DNA from: Onishia taeanensis
Lineage (GTDB): Bacteria; Pseudomonadota; Gammaproteobacteria; Pseudomonadales; Halomonadaceae
Direction: 5' to 3'
Assembly (NCBI RefSeq): GCF_003268885.1
Contig: NZ_QLSX01000006.1
Span: forward strand, 124,001-188,000
Length of the DNA: 64,000 nucleotides
The position numbers were made by a program, and so were the translations under genes. The notes beneath the pieces were generated by a model, which did not search any database, was not told where the DNA came from, and worked only from the letters and a program-made list of their open reading frames with translations. Shown here in pieces: positions 1 through 8,855 of the stretch (positions within the stretch are counted from its first letter, which is position 1; every line of letters starts with the position of its first letter).

Positions 1-854
1 TAGTCGTTGAAGTCATGGGCCGGGGTGATCTTCACGCAGCCCGAGCCCTTGTCTATGTCGGCGTGCTCGTCGGCGACGATGGGGATACGCCGGCCCACCA
101 GCGGAAGCGTAATGAACTTGCCGACCAGCGAGGCGAAACGCGGGTCCTTGGGGTTGACCGCCACGCCGGTGTCGCCGAGCAGGGTCTCGGGGCGGGTGGT
201 GGCAACGATCAGGTGGTCGCGGCCGTCATCGGTGGTCACGCCGTCGGCGAGCGGGTAGCGGAAGTGCCAGAACTGGCCCTGCTGCTCGCGGTTCTCGACC
301 TCGAGATCCGAGATCGCGGTGTGCAGGGTCGGATCCCAGTTGACCAGCCGCTTGCCGCGGTACACCAGGTCCTCTTCATAGAGGCGCACGAAGACTTCCT
401 GGACCGCCTTGTAGAAGCCGTCGTCCATGGTGAAGCGCTCGCGGCTCCAGTCGACGCTGGCGCCCATGCGGCGCAGCTGGCGGGTGATGTGGCCGCCGGA
501 CTCCTGCTTCCACTCCCAGATCTTGTTGGTGAAGTCTTCGCGGCCCAGGTCGTGACGGGTCTGACCGGTCTCGGCGGCAAGCTTGCGCTCGACCAGCATC
601 TGCGTGGCGATGCCGGCGTGATCGGTGCCTACCTGCCACAGGGTGTTGTTGCCCTGCATGCGCCGCCAGCGGACCAGGGTGTCCATGATTGTGTCCTGGA
701 AGGCGTGCCCCATGTGCAGGCTGCCGGTCACGTTGGGCGGCGGAATCATGATCGAGAAGGGCTGACCCTCACCGGAGGGCGCGAAGCGGTTGTCGGCTTC
801 CCAGCGCTGATACCAGCGGGTTTCGATCTGTTCGGGTTGGTAGGTCTTGTCCAT
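1..854 (-). CDS. valS: Valine--tRNA ligase, N-terminal part (runs off left edge)
   Basis: Cytoplasmic class I aminoacyl-tRNA synthetase that charges tRNA-Val and edits mischarged threonine. The visible 284 or so residues begin [18 protein letters not shown] and carry the class I signature as [15 protein letters not shown] near residue 45, with HMGH standing for HIGH. Further conserved ValS blocks follow ([14 protein letters not shown]-type [15 protein letters not shown]). The rest of the catalytic domain and the anticodon domain lie beyond base 1. The ATG at 852-854 matches the usual ValS start. It lies downstream of holC on the same strand, the order found in many gammaproteobacteria. Confidence 0.96.
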   Translation of the reverse strand, partial: MDKTYQPEQIETRWYQRWEADNRFAPSGEGQPFSIMIPPPNVTGSLHMGHAFQDTIMDTLVRWRRMQGNNTLWQVGTDHAGIATQMLVERKLAAETGQTRHDLGREDFTNKIWEWKQESGGHITRQLRRMGASVDWSRERFTMDDGFYKAVQEVFVRLYEEDLVYRGKRLVNWDPTLHTAISDLEVENREQQGQFWHFRYPLADGVTTDDGRDHLIVATTRPETLLGDTGVAVNPKDPRFASLVGKFITLPLVGRRIPIVADEHADIDKGSGCVKITPAHDFND

Positions 855-1083
855 TGCAAACTCTGCCTGAAGAAGTGCTGCCTGAAATGAGGAGCGACGC
901 CGGACCGATTTCGATCGGCGTGGAAAGCGCGAAAAATGGGCACGATTATAGCCTGCCGGGCCTCTCGCGTCATGACCGTCGGCGGGTCAAGCTGCGTGCC
1001 GCTGCGACTTCAGTGCAGTGCGACCTCAGTGCCAAATACGTGCGGTCACGCCTCGGCGGCCGGCTTGGTGTGTACGGGCGCTG

Positions 1084-1539
1084 TCAGCTGCCCTGGGCAG
1101 GCAGGTGGTGGGGGGTAACCGGATAGCCGCGCTGCTTGTAGGTGCGCCAGCACTCGCGCTTGGCGGTGAGCACATCCTGGTGCTGGTTGATGATCTCGGC
1201 GACCCGGGAAAAACGCGAGAACCACTCGGGAATCTCCGGGTGCAGGTTGAGCATCGCCATGTCCGGGTCCATTTCCCGGGACGGGTCCGGCGGGCCCTGC
1301 CAGCCGATGGTCACCGGCACTGTGGCCGCCATCTCGCTGCCAATCAGCGCATGGGGCAGGTAGCTCTCGGGCTTGAAGGTCCACAGCCGCTCGTCGATGA
1401 GCTTGGCCATGGCTTCGTCCTCGGCGTGCAGGTGCAGTCGGAAGCCCTTGCGATGAATGGTCTCGGCGAGCCGGCAGGCGAAGCCGAGCCGGGCATCGAG
1501 GGTGGTGTCGGGGAGGATGTAGAAATCGATCTGGGTCAT
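1084..1539 (-). CDS. holC: DNA polymerase III chi subunit
   Basis: Chi subunit of the clamp loader, which links the replicase to SSB; cytoplasmic. The 151-residue protein starts MTQIDFYILPDTTLDARLGFACRLAE and has the chi-family features of an N-terminal beta strand, a LIDERLWTF block and a late EIPEWFSRFSRVAEII block. A 178-residue reading frame continues further upstream, but MTQIDFYIL is where family members begin. It lies between ilvE and valS; holC-valS adjacency is conserved. Length is normal for the family (about 145-150). Confidence 0.93.
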   Translation of the reverse strand: MTQIDFYILPDTTLDARLGFACRLAETIHRKGFRLHLHAEDEAMAKLIDERLWTFKPESYLPHALIGSEMAATVPVTIGWQGPPDPSREMDPDMAMLNLHPEIPEWFSRFSRVAEIINQHQDVLTAKRECWRTYKQRGYPVTPHHLPAQGS

Positions 1540-1967
1540 GAGACTCCGTCTAAAACGGACTGCGCTTGGCCATACGGCGTTAAAAATCGGCTCGCACGCG
1601 AGCTCGGTCAAGATACTCATTTAACAACCTGTAAACTCCGCCTTTGACTCGCGACATCCCTGTCGCTCGCTCGGTGAGCAGCCGAGCTGTCCAAATCGGC
1701 TGTCCTGCCGATTTGTCGCCGATTTTTGCCTTGTCAGGCCTTCGCTCGTCGGCATTTTATCTCGGAGTCTTGGGAGGTAAAGGAGCTGCCTGGGCGGCGA
1801 GGCGGGCGCGGGGTCAGGGCAGAGTGAGGGTCTTTTGCCATGGATGGCAAAAGTAGCGCCCAGGGACGGGTTTACCGCGCCCTCACGGAGCTCTCACCGG
1901 GTCCTGCCGCCGGACAGACCTCCACCCTCAATCGGCACCTGGGCCTCGAGAGGGTGGTGGCTGAGGC
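1540..1967. other. Intergenic region rich in inverted repeats
   Basis: This 428-base stretch between ilvE and holC has no supportable gene. It holds several near-perfect hairpins: GCTCGG/CCGAGC at 1669-1687, CAAATCGGC/GCCGATTTG at 1692-1715 with a 6-base loop, and CTTTTGCCAT/ATGGCAAAAG at 1832-1853 with a 2-base loop. The last sits inside a wider GTGAGGG/CCCTCAC pair (1824-1830 and 1880-1886). It may be a dispersed structured repeat, a processed leader of holC, or a terminator region. Confidence 0.55.
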
Positions 1968-3068
1968 TCAAGCCAGGCGGGTCATCCAGCCGCGCGTATC
2001 TTCGCGACGACCGTATTGCAGGTCGAGCAGCTGGCTGCGCAGGCGCTTGGCGATCGGGTTGCCGTTGTCGCCGGCCAGACGGATGGTGTCGTCCTCGGTA
2101 ACCAGCTCGCCCACCGGGGTGATTACCGCGGCGGTGCCGCAGGCGAAGACCTCGGTGATCTCGCCGGAGGCCGCGCCCTCGCGCCACTCGTCGATACTGA
2201 TGGCACGCTCTTGCGGGGTCAGGCCCTCGTCGGCGGCCATCTCGAGGATGGAGTCGCGGGTCACGCCCTCGAGGATGGTGTCGGTGAGGCGCGGCGTGAC
2301 GATGCGACCGTCCTTGTAGACGAAGAACAGGTTCATGCCGCCGAGCTCTTCGATCCACTTGTTCTCGATGGCGTCGAGGAAGGCTACCTGGCTGCACTCA
2401 TGGCTGGCGGCTTCCTTCTGGGCGGCCAGCGAGGCGGCATAGTTGCCGCCGCACTTGGCAAAGCCGGTACCGCCGGGGGCGGCGCGCTTGTAGTGCGAGG
2501 ACAGCCAGATCGACACCGGCGCCACGCCGCCCTTGAAGTAGGCGGCCGCCGGCGAGGCGATCACGTAGTAGTCGACCTCCTTGGAGGGGCGAACGCCGAG
2601 GAAGCTTTCGCTGGCGATCATGAAGGGCCGCAGGTAGAGGCTTGATTCCTCGCCCTCATGGGCCGGCGTTGGCACCCAGTCGCTGTCCAGCGCTAGCAGG
2701 GCCTTCAGCGAGCCGATGAAGGTCTCGTCGTCGAGCTCCGGCAGCGCCAGGCGGCGCGCACTGCGACGGAAGCGCTCGGCGTTCTTCTCCGGGCGGAAGG
2801 TCCACACCGAGCCGTCGGCATGGCGGTAGGCCTTGATGCCTTCGAAAATTTCCTGGGCGTAGTGCAGCACGGCGGCGGCCGGGTCCAGGGTCAGCGGGCC
2901 GTAGGGGCGCACTTCATTGCCGTGCCAGCCTGCGCTTTCTGTCCAGCGCACGTGGGCCATGTGGTCGGAGAAGTACTGACCGAACCCGGGGCTCTCGAGG
3001 ATGGTGTCGCGGATCTGAGGGGCCGTGGGGTGGGCAGTCGGCCGAACGTCGAAGCCTGAAGGGGTCAC
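1968..3068 (-). CDS. ilvE: Branched-chain-amino-acid aminotransferase (group II)
   Basis: PLP enzyme interconverting Val, Leu and Ile with their 2-oxo acids using glutamate; cytoplasmic. The 366-residue product has the eukaryote-like BCAT organisation: YAQEIFEGIKAYR near residue 70, SSLYLRPFM near 142, and the PLP lysine in AKCGGNYAASL (about Lys205). EELGGMNLFFV and a late GTAAVITPVGE phosphate-binding segment follow. The length fits the longer type-II BCAT family. It sits between pepA and holC, which are normally adjacent, so it has been inserted into an otherwise conserved order. Confidence 0.95.
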   Translation of the reverse strand: MTPSGFDVRPTAHPTAPQIRDTILESPGFGQYFSDHMAHVRWTESAGWHGNEVRPYGPLTLDPAAAVLHYAQEIFEGIKAYRHADGSVWTFRPEKNAERFRRSARRLALPELDDETFIGSLKALLALDSDWVPTPAHEGEESSLYLRPFMIASESFLGVRPSKEVDYYVIASPAAAYFKGGVAPVSIWLSSHYKRAAPGGTGFAKCGGNYAASLAAQKEAASHECSQVAFLDAIENKWIEELGGMNLFFVYKDGRIVTPRLTDTILEGVTRDSILEMAADEGLTPQERAISIDEWREGAASGEITEVFACGTAAVITPVGELVTEDDTIRLAGDNGNPIAKRLRSQLLDLQYGRREDTRGWMTRLA

Positions 3069-3144
3069 AGGAGGGTCTCCATAGCAGCAGTAGGCACGCG
3101 GGGCCTGATCGTGTTCGAGGAACGGGGTTCCATGACATAAGGCA

Positions 3145-3168
3145 GCGGGCCGGGAGATCCCGGCCCGC
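3145..3168 (-). terminator. GC-rich hairpin between pepA and ilvE
   Basis: A perfect 10-bp stem (GCGGGCCGGG / CCCGGCCCGC) with the 4-base loop AGAT lies just past the pepA stop and before ilvE. There is no clear T-run on the minus strand, so it could be an imperfect terminator or an mRNA-stabilising hairpin. Confidence 0.45.
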
Positions 3169-3209
3169 GATGCCTAAACGCTAGCACGCCGCTTGGGCGA
3201 TGCGAAGCC

Positions 3210-4733
3210 TCAGTCGTTGCTGGCGATGGCCTCGACCAGTTCGGTCTCGCGGTCGAGCAGGTACTGAGTCAGCAGGCCCACCGGGCGGCCGCTGGCCCCT
3301 TTCTGCTTGCCGGAATCCCAGGCGGTGCCGGCGATGTCCAGATGCGCCCAGGGGTACTTGTCCGCGAAGCGCGACAGGAAGCAGCCGGCGGTGATGGTGC
3401 CCGCCGGACGACCGCCGATGTTGGCCAGGTCGGCGAAGTTGGAATCGAGCTGCTCCTGATACTCGTCCCACAGCGGCAGGTGCCAGGCCCGGTCCCAGGC
3501 GGTCTCACCGGCGTCCAGCACGTCGAGCGCCAGATCGTCGTCGTTGGACAAGAGGCCAGTGGCGTGGTGGCCAAGCCCGATGATCACGGCACCGGTCAGG
3601 GTGGCGATGTCGAGCACGCTGGCCGGTTCGAAGCGCTCGGCATAGGTGAGTGCGTCGCACAGCACCAGGCGGCCCTCGGCATCGGTGTTGAGCACCTCGA
3701 CCGTCAGCCCCTTCAAGGTCTTGACGATATCGCCGGGCTTGGTGGCACGGCCGTCGGGCATGTTCTCGGCGGAGGCAACGATCGCCACCAGGTTGATCTT
3801 GGGCTTGATGGCAAGCGTCGACTTGACGGTGCCGAACACGCTGGCCGCACCGCACATGTCGAACTTCATCTCGTCCATGCCGGCACCGGGCTTCAGCGAG
3901 ATGCCGCCGGCATCGAAGGTGATGCCCTTGCCGACCAGCACGTGAGGGGCCTCGTCCGGGTCGTCGGCGCCCTGGTACTTCATGACGATCAGCCTTGAGG
4001 GCTCTTCGCTGCCGCGACCGACTGAGAGCAGCGAATGGGCGCCCAGCGCTTCCAGGGCCTCTTCGTCGAGAATCTCGGCGGTCAGCGCGCCCTTGGACTC
4101 CGCGGCCAGTTGCTCGGCCTGGCCGGCGAGATAGCGCGGCGTGCAGATATTGCCCGGCAGGTTGCCCAGGGTGCGGGTATAGTTCATGCCTTCGCCGATG
4201 GCGGCGCCGATACGAGCGCCTTCCTTGGCCTTGTCTGCGTCGTCGCTCTCGCTGACCAGCAGGGTCACCTGCTCAAGGCGCGGAGCCGGGGCGGGGGAAG
4301 ACTTGAACTCGGTGAAGCGGTAGACGCTGCGGCTGGCGGCCTCGCTGATCATGCGTGCCTTCCACTGGGTATCGCGATGCGGCACCGGCACGTCGGTCAG
4401 GGCGACACTGGCTTCACTGGCCGGCAGCTCCGACAGGGCCGCAAAGGTGGCGTCCAGCGCCTTGCGGAAGCTGCCTTCGTTGCACTTGTCGCGCTCGCCG
4501 AGGCCTACCAGCAGCAGCCGGTCGGCATTGAGGCCGGGAGCGAAGGGAATCATCTGCACCTTGCCAAGATCGGCGCTGAAGTCGCCGCGCTCGATCAGCT
4601 GGCCGATCAGGCGCTCGCTGGCATCGTTTAGCTTGGCGGCCGCCGGCAGCAGGTCGCCGTCCTTGAACACCGGAAGGGCGAGGCAGGCCGTTTCGACCTT
4701 GGCGGGGTTGGCCGTCTGAACAGGGAATTCCAT
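3210..4733 (-). CDS. pepA: Leucyl aminopeptidase (M17)
   Basis: Hexameric two-metal cytosolic aminopeptidase; in Enterobacteria PepA also binds DNA in Xer recombination and transcriptional control. The 507-residue protein starts MEFPVQTANPAKVETACL. The C-terminal catalytic domain has GKGITFDAGGISLKPG, KFDMCGAASVFG and the M17 signature NTDAEGRLVL, which supply the metal and catalytic residues. The frame stays open upstream to 5324, but family homology begins at the ATG at 4731-4733, and the upstream part is antisense to lptF. It is divergently transcribed from lptF across about 210 bp. Confidence 0.96.
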   Translation of the reverse strand: MEFPVQTANPAKVETACLALPVFKDGDLLPAAAKLNDASERLIGQLIERGDFSADLGKVQMIPFAPGLNADRLLLVGLGERDKCNEGSFRKALDATFAALSELPASEASVALTDVPVPHRDTQWKARMISEAASRSVYRFTEFKSSPAPAPRLEQVTLLVSESDDADKAKEGARIGAAIGEGMNYTRTLGNLPGNICTPRYLAGQAEQLAAESKGALTAEILDEEALEALGAHSLLSVGRGSEEPSRLIVMKYQGADDPDEAPHVLVGKGITFDAGGISLKPGAGMDEMKFDMCGAASVFGTVKSTLAIKPKINLVAIVASAENMPDGRATKPGDIVKTLKGLTVEVLNTDAEGRLVLCDALTYAERFEPASVLDIATLTGAVIIGLGHHATGLLSNDDDLALDVLDAGETAWDRAWHLPLWDEYQEQLDSNFADLANIGGRPAGTITAGCFLSRFADKYPWAHLDIAGTAWDSGKQKGASGRPVGLLTQYLLDRETELVEAIASND

Positions 4734-4943
4734 GGCGTCTCCACAAGACAAGCGAAGGGGGATTCTGGATAATGCCGGCACGGCGGGGTGCGCCGTGACC
4801 GATATCCCAGTGTACGCAATGCAGTGGCGCATTGCATGGGGCGCGACACCAGGACACCCCGCCACGCTGAACGGGAAGCCGGCACCAGCACAGGGCAAGT
4901 GTCGCCAGTCGATGCGGCCTGCCGGGAGACACGGGAGACCGTC

Positions 4944-6023
4944 TTGATCATTTTTCGTTACCTGACCCGCGAGATCCTGCAGACCATGGCCGCAGTGGCC
5001 GGGGTGTTGCTGCTGGTGATCATGGGCAGTCGCTTCATTCGCTACTTCACCAATGCCGCCGATGGCGAGATTCCGGCCAGCATCCTCGGCACCCTGATGA
5101 TGTATCACCTGCCGGGTTTCCTGGAGCTGATTCTGCCGCTGGCCTTCTTCCTCGGCATTCTGTTGGCCTATGGGCAGCTCTATCTCAATAGTGAAATCAC
5201 CGTGCTGGTGGCCTGCGGCATGAGCCCCAACCGGCTGCTGACGATCAGCCTGCTGCCGGCGGCCCTGGTGGCGGTGATGGTGGGCGTGTGCAGCCTGTGG
5301 CTGACGCCGAGCGGCGCCGATCACAACGAGACGCTGATCGAAGAGCAGAAGAGCCGGCTCGACTTCGGCGCCCTGGCACCGGGACGTTTTCAGGACTTCG
5401 GCAATGGCCGTACCGCCTACACCGAGTCCTTCAATCAGGACCAGACCCGTATGCAGGAGGTGTTCATCAGCGAGCGTCAGCGGCGCAGTGACGGCACGCC
5501 CAGCAACGTGGTGACGCGAGCGGCCGAGGGCTATCAGACCCGCGACGAGGAAACCGACAGTCGCTTCCTGGTGCTCAGTGACGGTCTGCGCTATAGCGTT
5601 GATCCCGGTAATCCGGTGGCCGAACGGCTGGCCTTCGAGACCTATGCGGTGCGCCTGTCGCCGGATCGGGCGCCGCGCGCCGCTGATGACCCCGAGCTCG
5701 CCAGCACGCCTGAGCTACTGGAGCGCGGCACGCCGCCGGCCATGGCGCAGCTGCAGTGGCGGCTGTCGATGCCGCTGATGGTGCTGGTGCTGACCCTGAT
5801 CGCCCAGCCGCTGTCGAAGGTCAATCCGCGTCAGGGCCGCTTCGGCAAGCTGCTGCCGGCAATCTTCCTGCATATCGCCTACCTGAGCCTGTTGCTCACC
5901 GCCAAGGATGCCATCGCCCAGGGCAGCCTGCCGATGACCGTGGGCATGTGGCCGATTCACCTGACATTCCTGATCGTTGGTCTGTGGCTGTTGCGCCGCT
6001 CGCGGCTGGCGGGGGTGAACTGA
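4944..6023 (+). CDS. lptF: LPS export permease LptF
   Basis: Inner-membrane half-transporter of the LptB2FGC complex that extracts LPS from the inner membrane. The 359-residue product begins IIFRYLTREILQTM, typical of YjgP/YjgQ proteins. It has about three N-terminal membrane segments, a periplasmic beta-jellyroll region (roughly residues 130-260) and three C-terminal membrane segments. I chose a TTG start at 4944, preceded by GGGAGA; the upstream reading-frame extension is not LptF-like. Its stop overlaps the lptG start (TGATG), showing translational coupling. Confidence 0.93.
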   Translation: MIIFRYLTREILQTMAAVAGVLLLVIMGSRFIRYFTNAADGEIPASILGTLMMYHLPGFLELILPLAFFLGILLAYGQLYLNSEITVLVACGMSPNRLLTISLLPAALVAVMVGVCSLWLTPSGADHNETLIEEQKSRLDFGALAPGRFQDFGNGRTAYTESFNQDQTRMQEVFISERQRRSDGTPSNVVTRAAEGYQTRDEETDSRFLVLSDGLRYSVDPGNPVAERLAFETYAVRLSPDRAPRAADDPELASTPELLERGTPPAMAQLQWRLSMPLMVLVLTLIAQPLSKVNPRQGRFGKLLPAIFLHIAYLSLLLTAKDAIAQGSLPMTVGMWPIHLTFLIVGLWLLRRSRLAGVN

Positions 6024-7087
6024 TGCTGCTCGATCGTCTCGACCGTTACATCGCCCGCAACGTGCTGGCGGCGATTCTCGTGGTGCAGGTGGTGCTGCTG
6101 GGCCTCGACCTGGTCATCACCTACATCAATGATCTGGGCGACGTCGAAGGCGGTTACGGCGCCTTCGACGTGCTGATCTACCTGATCATCCGGTTGCCCT
6201 ATCGCTTCTATCAGTATGCCCCGGTAGGCGTGCTGATTGGCTCGCTGATCGGGCTTGGCAGCATGGCCACCAGCAATGAGCTGACCGTGATGCGGGCCGC
6301 CGGGCGCTCGCTGACCCGCATTCTGTGGGGGGTGATGAAGCCGGTGATCCTGATCGTGCTGGTCCTGTTGGTGATCGCCGAGTTCGTCAGTCCGCGCACC
6401 GAGCAGTTCGCCGCTGCCTGGCGCCTTGAACAGGCGCAGGGCGAGGGTGCCCTGGTGACCGAACGGGGCGGCTGGCAGCGTGAGGGCGACAGCGTCTATC
6501 GCTTTGGTGCCATCCGCTCCGATGACACCGTGCTCGACCTGACGCGCTATCGCTTCGACAACCGCGAGCTGATGGCGGCGACGCATGCCTCCCAGGCCGT
6601 CTGGGAAGAGGATCACTGGGTACTCAAGAATGTCGATATCACCCGCTTCTTCGAGGATCGTACCGAGGTCGAGCGCCATGCGCGTCTGCAGTGGCAGACC
6701 GACCTGACCCCCGCGCAGCTCAACCGTCTGCTGCGCGATGTCGATAGTCAGGCGCCCAGCGAGCTGTGGGCCTACGCCCGCTATCTCGAGAGTCAGGGCC
6801 AGCAGGCCACCCAGCCGCTGCTGTATTTTTGGCAGAAACTGCTGCTGCCGCTGACGCTAGGTTCACTGGTGCTGATCGCCGCCTCGTTCGTGTTCGGCCC
6901 GTTGCGTAGCGTGGCTGCGGGAACGCGAGTCTTCTACGGGGTCATCACCGGGCTTTCCTTCAAGTACCTACAGGACCTGCTGGCGCCGGCCTCCACGGTG
7001 TTCGGCTTCTCGCCGGTCTGGGCGGTGCTGGGGCCGACGCTGATATGCGCAGTGCTGGGGCTGTATATGCTGCGACGCAGCGGCTAG
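6023..7087 (+). CDS. lptG: LPS export permease LptG
   Basis: Partner of LptF in the LPS transport ABC complex, inner membrane. The 354-residue protein starts MLLDRLDRYIARNVLAAIL and has the YjgQ pattern of membrane segments at both ends around a periplasmic domain. The conserved TSNELTVMRAAGRS coupling segment, which contacts LptB, is near residue 92. The ATG at 6023 overlaps the lptF stop by one base. Length is usual for the family. Confidence 0.95.
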   Translation: MLLDRLDRYIARNVLAAILVVQVVLLGLDLVITYINDLGDVEGGYGAFDVLIYLIIRLPYRFYQYAPVGVLIGSLIGLGSMATSNELTVMRAAGRSLTRILWGVMKPVILIVLVLLVIAEFVSPRTEQFAAAWRLEQAQGEGALVTERGGWQREGDSVYRFGAIRSDDTVLDLTRYRFDNRELMAATHASQAVWEEDHWVLKNVDITRFFEDRTEVERHARLQWQTDLTPAQLNRLLRDVDSQAPSELWAYARYLESQGQQATQPLLYFWQKLLLPLTLGSLVLIAASFVFGPLRSVAAGTRVFYGVITGLSFKYLQDLLAPASTVFGFSPVWAVLGPTLICAVLGLYMLRRSG

Positions 7088-7103
7088 ACCTGCTACGGCC
7101 GAG

Positions 7104-7131
7104 CGGCTTGCCCGCGCATCCTGGCAAGCCG
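7104..7131 (+). terminator. Hairpin downstream of lptG
   Basis: An inverted repeat CGGCTTGCC / GGCAAGCCG with a 10-base loop lies 17 bases after the lptG stop. No T-run follows, so terminator function is uncertain. Confidence 0.35.
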
Positions 7132-7198
7132 CCCCTGCTTGCCAGGTATCCCGTGTTCCTAGAGCCTCTATTTGTCAGGCGCCTTGTCAGGAGTGCCC

Positions 7199-7678
7199 AT
7201 GCGCAAACGCTTTGCCGACCTCGATCAGACCTGGCCTGCGGGCCTGGGCCGCCGCCTCGGTGCGATGATCTATGATGCCCTGATCCTGATGGCGATCTGG
7301 ATGCTGCTGGGCTTCGTGGCCGTGGCCATCAACGGCGGCGAGGCCAACACCTCGCCGCTGTTCCACAGCCTGCTGTTTGTGGCCACCTTCGCCTTCTTCG
7401 CCTTCTTCTGGATGCGCGGTGGCATGACGCTTGGCATGCAGGCCTGGCGGCTGCGCGTCGAGACGCCGGAAGGCCTCTCGCTGACGCTGCCTCAGTGCCT
7501 GATGCGCTTTCTCGTCGCGGGCATATCCTTTGCAGTACTGGGCCTGGGGTATTGGTGGGTGCTCATCGACGGCGAACGACGCGGCTGGTCGGATATCGTC
7601 TCGGGCTCGCGGGTGGTGGTGGTGCCGAAGTCTGGAAAGAATAAGCCCGGCAAAAACGAGCCCGGCAAGCAGGCCTAG
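7199..7678 (+). CDS. RDD-domain membrane protein
   Basis: Small integral membrane protein of the RDD family; the substrate is unknown, and some family members have been linked to ion transport or stress. The 159-residue product has a conserved basic/aromatic segment (AGLGRRLGAMIYDALIL) leading into two N-terminal hydrophobic helices. GGMTLGMQAWRLRVET and a third helix with an FAVLGLGYWWVLID segment follow. The C-terminus is lysine-rich (KSGKNKPGKNEPGK). An AGGAG ribosome site lies 5 bases before ATG 7199. It follows lptG on the same strand after about 110 bp. Confidence 0.8.
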   Translation: MRKRFADLDQTWPAGLGRRLGAMIYDALILMAIWMLLGFVAVAINGGEANTSPLFHSLLFVATFAFFAFFWMRGGMTLGMQAWRLRVETPEGLSLTLPQCLMRFLVAGISFAVLGLGYWWVLIDGERRGWSDIVSGSRVVVVPKSGKNKPGKNEPGKQA

Positions 7679-7768
7679 CGGCCCCGCCAGCAGGCGCTCA
7701 GACCACGTTCTGGAAGGTCTCGGAGCAGGCCATCGATTTTGTGGCTGGCAACGTCTTGCAATTCCCTA

Positions 7769-7789
7769 TGCGAATCATTTACATTCATT
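7769..7789 (+). promoter_or_regulatory. Fur-box-like operator before bfd
   Basis: The sequence GCGAATCATTTACATTCAT resembles the 19-bp Fur operator (an AAT-N-ATT hexamer array). It lies 25-45 bases before bfd, where a promoter overlap is expected. Iron control of bfd/bfr is well known in related bacteria; binding here is an inference. Confidence 0.5.
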
Positions 7790-7814
7790 TTAGTGCCGAT
7801 AGCGAGGTGATGTG

Positions 7815-8015
7815 ATGTACGTGTGTCTTTGCAAGGGCGTATCCGACCGGACGATCCGCAATGCCGTCAGCGATGGCGCCCGCAGCTGGCGCGAGGTGCG
7901 CGAGCGCACCGAGTGTGCGACCCAGTGCGGCAAGTGCGCCTGCATGGCCAAGACCATCACGCGTGAGGCCATCACCGAGGAAATGCTGTCGGCCGATCTG
8001 GCCTATGCTGTCTGA
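7815..8015 (+). CDS. bfd: Bacterioferritin-associated ferredoxin
   Basis: [2Fe-2S] protein that reduces and releases iron stored in bacterioferritin. The 66-residue product has the four cluster cysteines at the classic Bfd positions: Cys4 and Cys6 (MYVCLCKGV) and Cys38 and Cys41 (TQCGKCAC). The start is ATG 7815; a GTG three bases earlier is in frame, but the ATG has better spacing from GAGG. It is followed by bfr on the same strand, and a Fur-like site precedes it. Confidence 0.93.
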   Translation: MYVCLCKGVSDRTIRNAVSDGARSWREVRERTECATQCGKCACMAKTITREAITEEMLSADLAYAV

Positions 8016-8236
8016 GGCGATTTGACGTCGCTTCGGCACCCTATCATCGCTGCAAGACGTTTCCGCCTGCGTTCGCATCGCCTTCTCAGCTGTCAGTCAT
8101 TCCTTTTTAACATCTTGTCCTGATTCGACTTTCTGTCTTTGCTAGGGGATACTTTGCGCTTTGCGGGGCCGCCGAGGCTGGCCCAATGATTCAGCGTTCG
8201 CCGGCCCTTGGCGAACCCGACTTCGGGAGAGTGGCA

Positions 8237-8710
8237 ATGAAAGGTGATGCCAAGGTCATCCAGTACCTCAATACCGTGCTCGGCAACGAGCTGGTGGCCA
8301 TCAACCAGTACTACCTGCATGCCAAGATGTATCAGGACTGGGGCCTGGCGGCGCTGGGCAAGTGGGAGTACGAGGAATCCATCGAGGAGATGAAGCACGC
8401 CGATACCCTGATCGAGCGCATCCTCTTCCTCGAGGGCCTGCCCAACCTGCAGGACTACGGCAAGCTGATGATCGGCGAGAACACCCGCGAAATGCTCGAG
8501 TGCGATCTCAAGCTCGAGCACAAGGCCCACGCCGATCTCAAGGACGCCATCGCCCATTGCGAGCAGGTGCGTGATTACACCAGCCGCGATCTGTTCCAGA
8601 AGATCCTCGACGACGAGGAGGAGCACATCGATCACCTCGAGACCGAGCTTGGTCTGATCGACGCGGTAGGCATCCAGAATTACCTGCAGAAGCAGATGCA
8701 GACAGCCTGA
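8237..8710 (+). CDS. bfr: Bacterioferritin
   Basis: 24-meric haem-containing ferritin that oxidises and stores iron. The 157-residue protein retains every ferroxidase ligand in the standard numbering (Glu18, Glu51, His54, Glu94, Glu127, His130) and the haem-ligating Met52 ([12 protein letters not shown]). The ATG 8237 is preceded by GGGAGAG. It lies 220 bp after bfd, its reductase, and ends before a strong terminator. Confidence 0.97.
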   Translation: MKGDAKVIQYLNTVLGNELVAINQYYLHAKMYQDWGLAALGKWEYEESIEEMKHADTLIERILFLEGLPNLQDYGKLMIGENTREMLECDLKLEHKAHADLKDAIAHCEQVRDYTSRDLFQKILDDEEEHIDHLETELGLIDAVGIQNYLQKQMQTA

Positions 8711-8738
8711 AGCCATCGGCTAGATGGCTGGCTGAATC

Positions 8739-8767
8739 AAAGAAGGCGCCCCAAGGGCGCCTTCTTT
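8739..8767 (+). terminator. Rho-independent terminator after bfr
   Basis: A 12-bp perfect stem AAAGAAGGCGCC / GGCGCCTTCTTT with the 5-base loop CCAAG lies 28 bases past the bfr stop. The T-rich right arm gives terminator character. Confidence 0.75.
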
Positions 8768-8818
8768 GCGTTTGGTTCTTTGCGTTTGGTTCTTTGCGTT
8801 TGGTGCTTTGCTTTGGTT
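8764..8818. repeat. Three-copy 14-bp tandem repeat
   Basis: CTTTGCGTTTGGTT is repeated at 8764, 8778 and 8792 (the last base of the third copy differs), followed by degenerate CTTTG pieces. The repeat starts within the right arm of the bfr terminator. Confidence 0.85.
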
Positions 8819-8855
8819 CTTTGAGCGGGAAGACGGCTGGCGGTTCGGGCCGTTT

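Noticed and set aside
15-890. Long plus-strand frame at the left end
   Set aside because: Antisense shadow of valS; typical of high-GC DNA.
4734-5324. N-terminal extension of PepA by 197 residues
   Set aside because: It is antisense to lptF and low-complexity His/Gln-rich; family homology begins at 4733.
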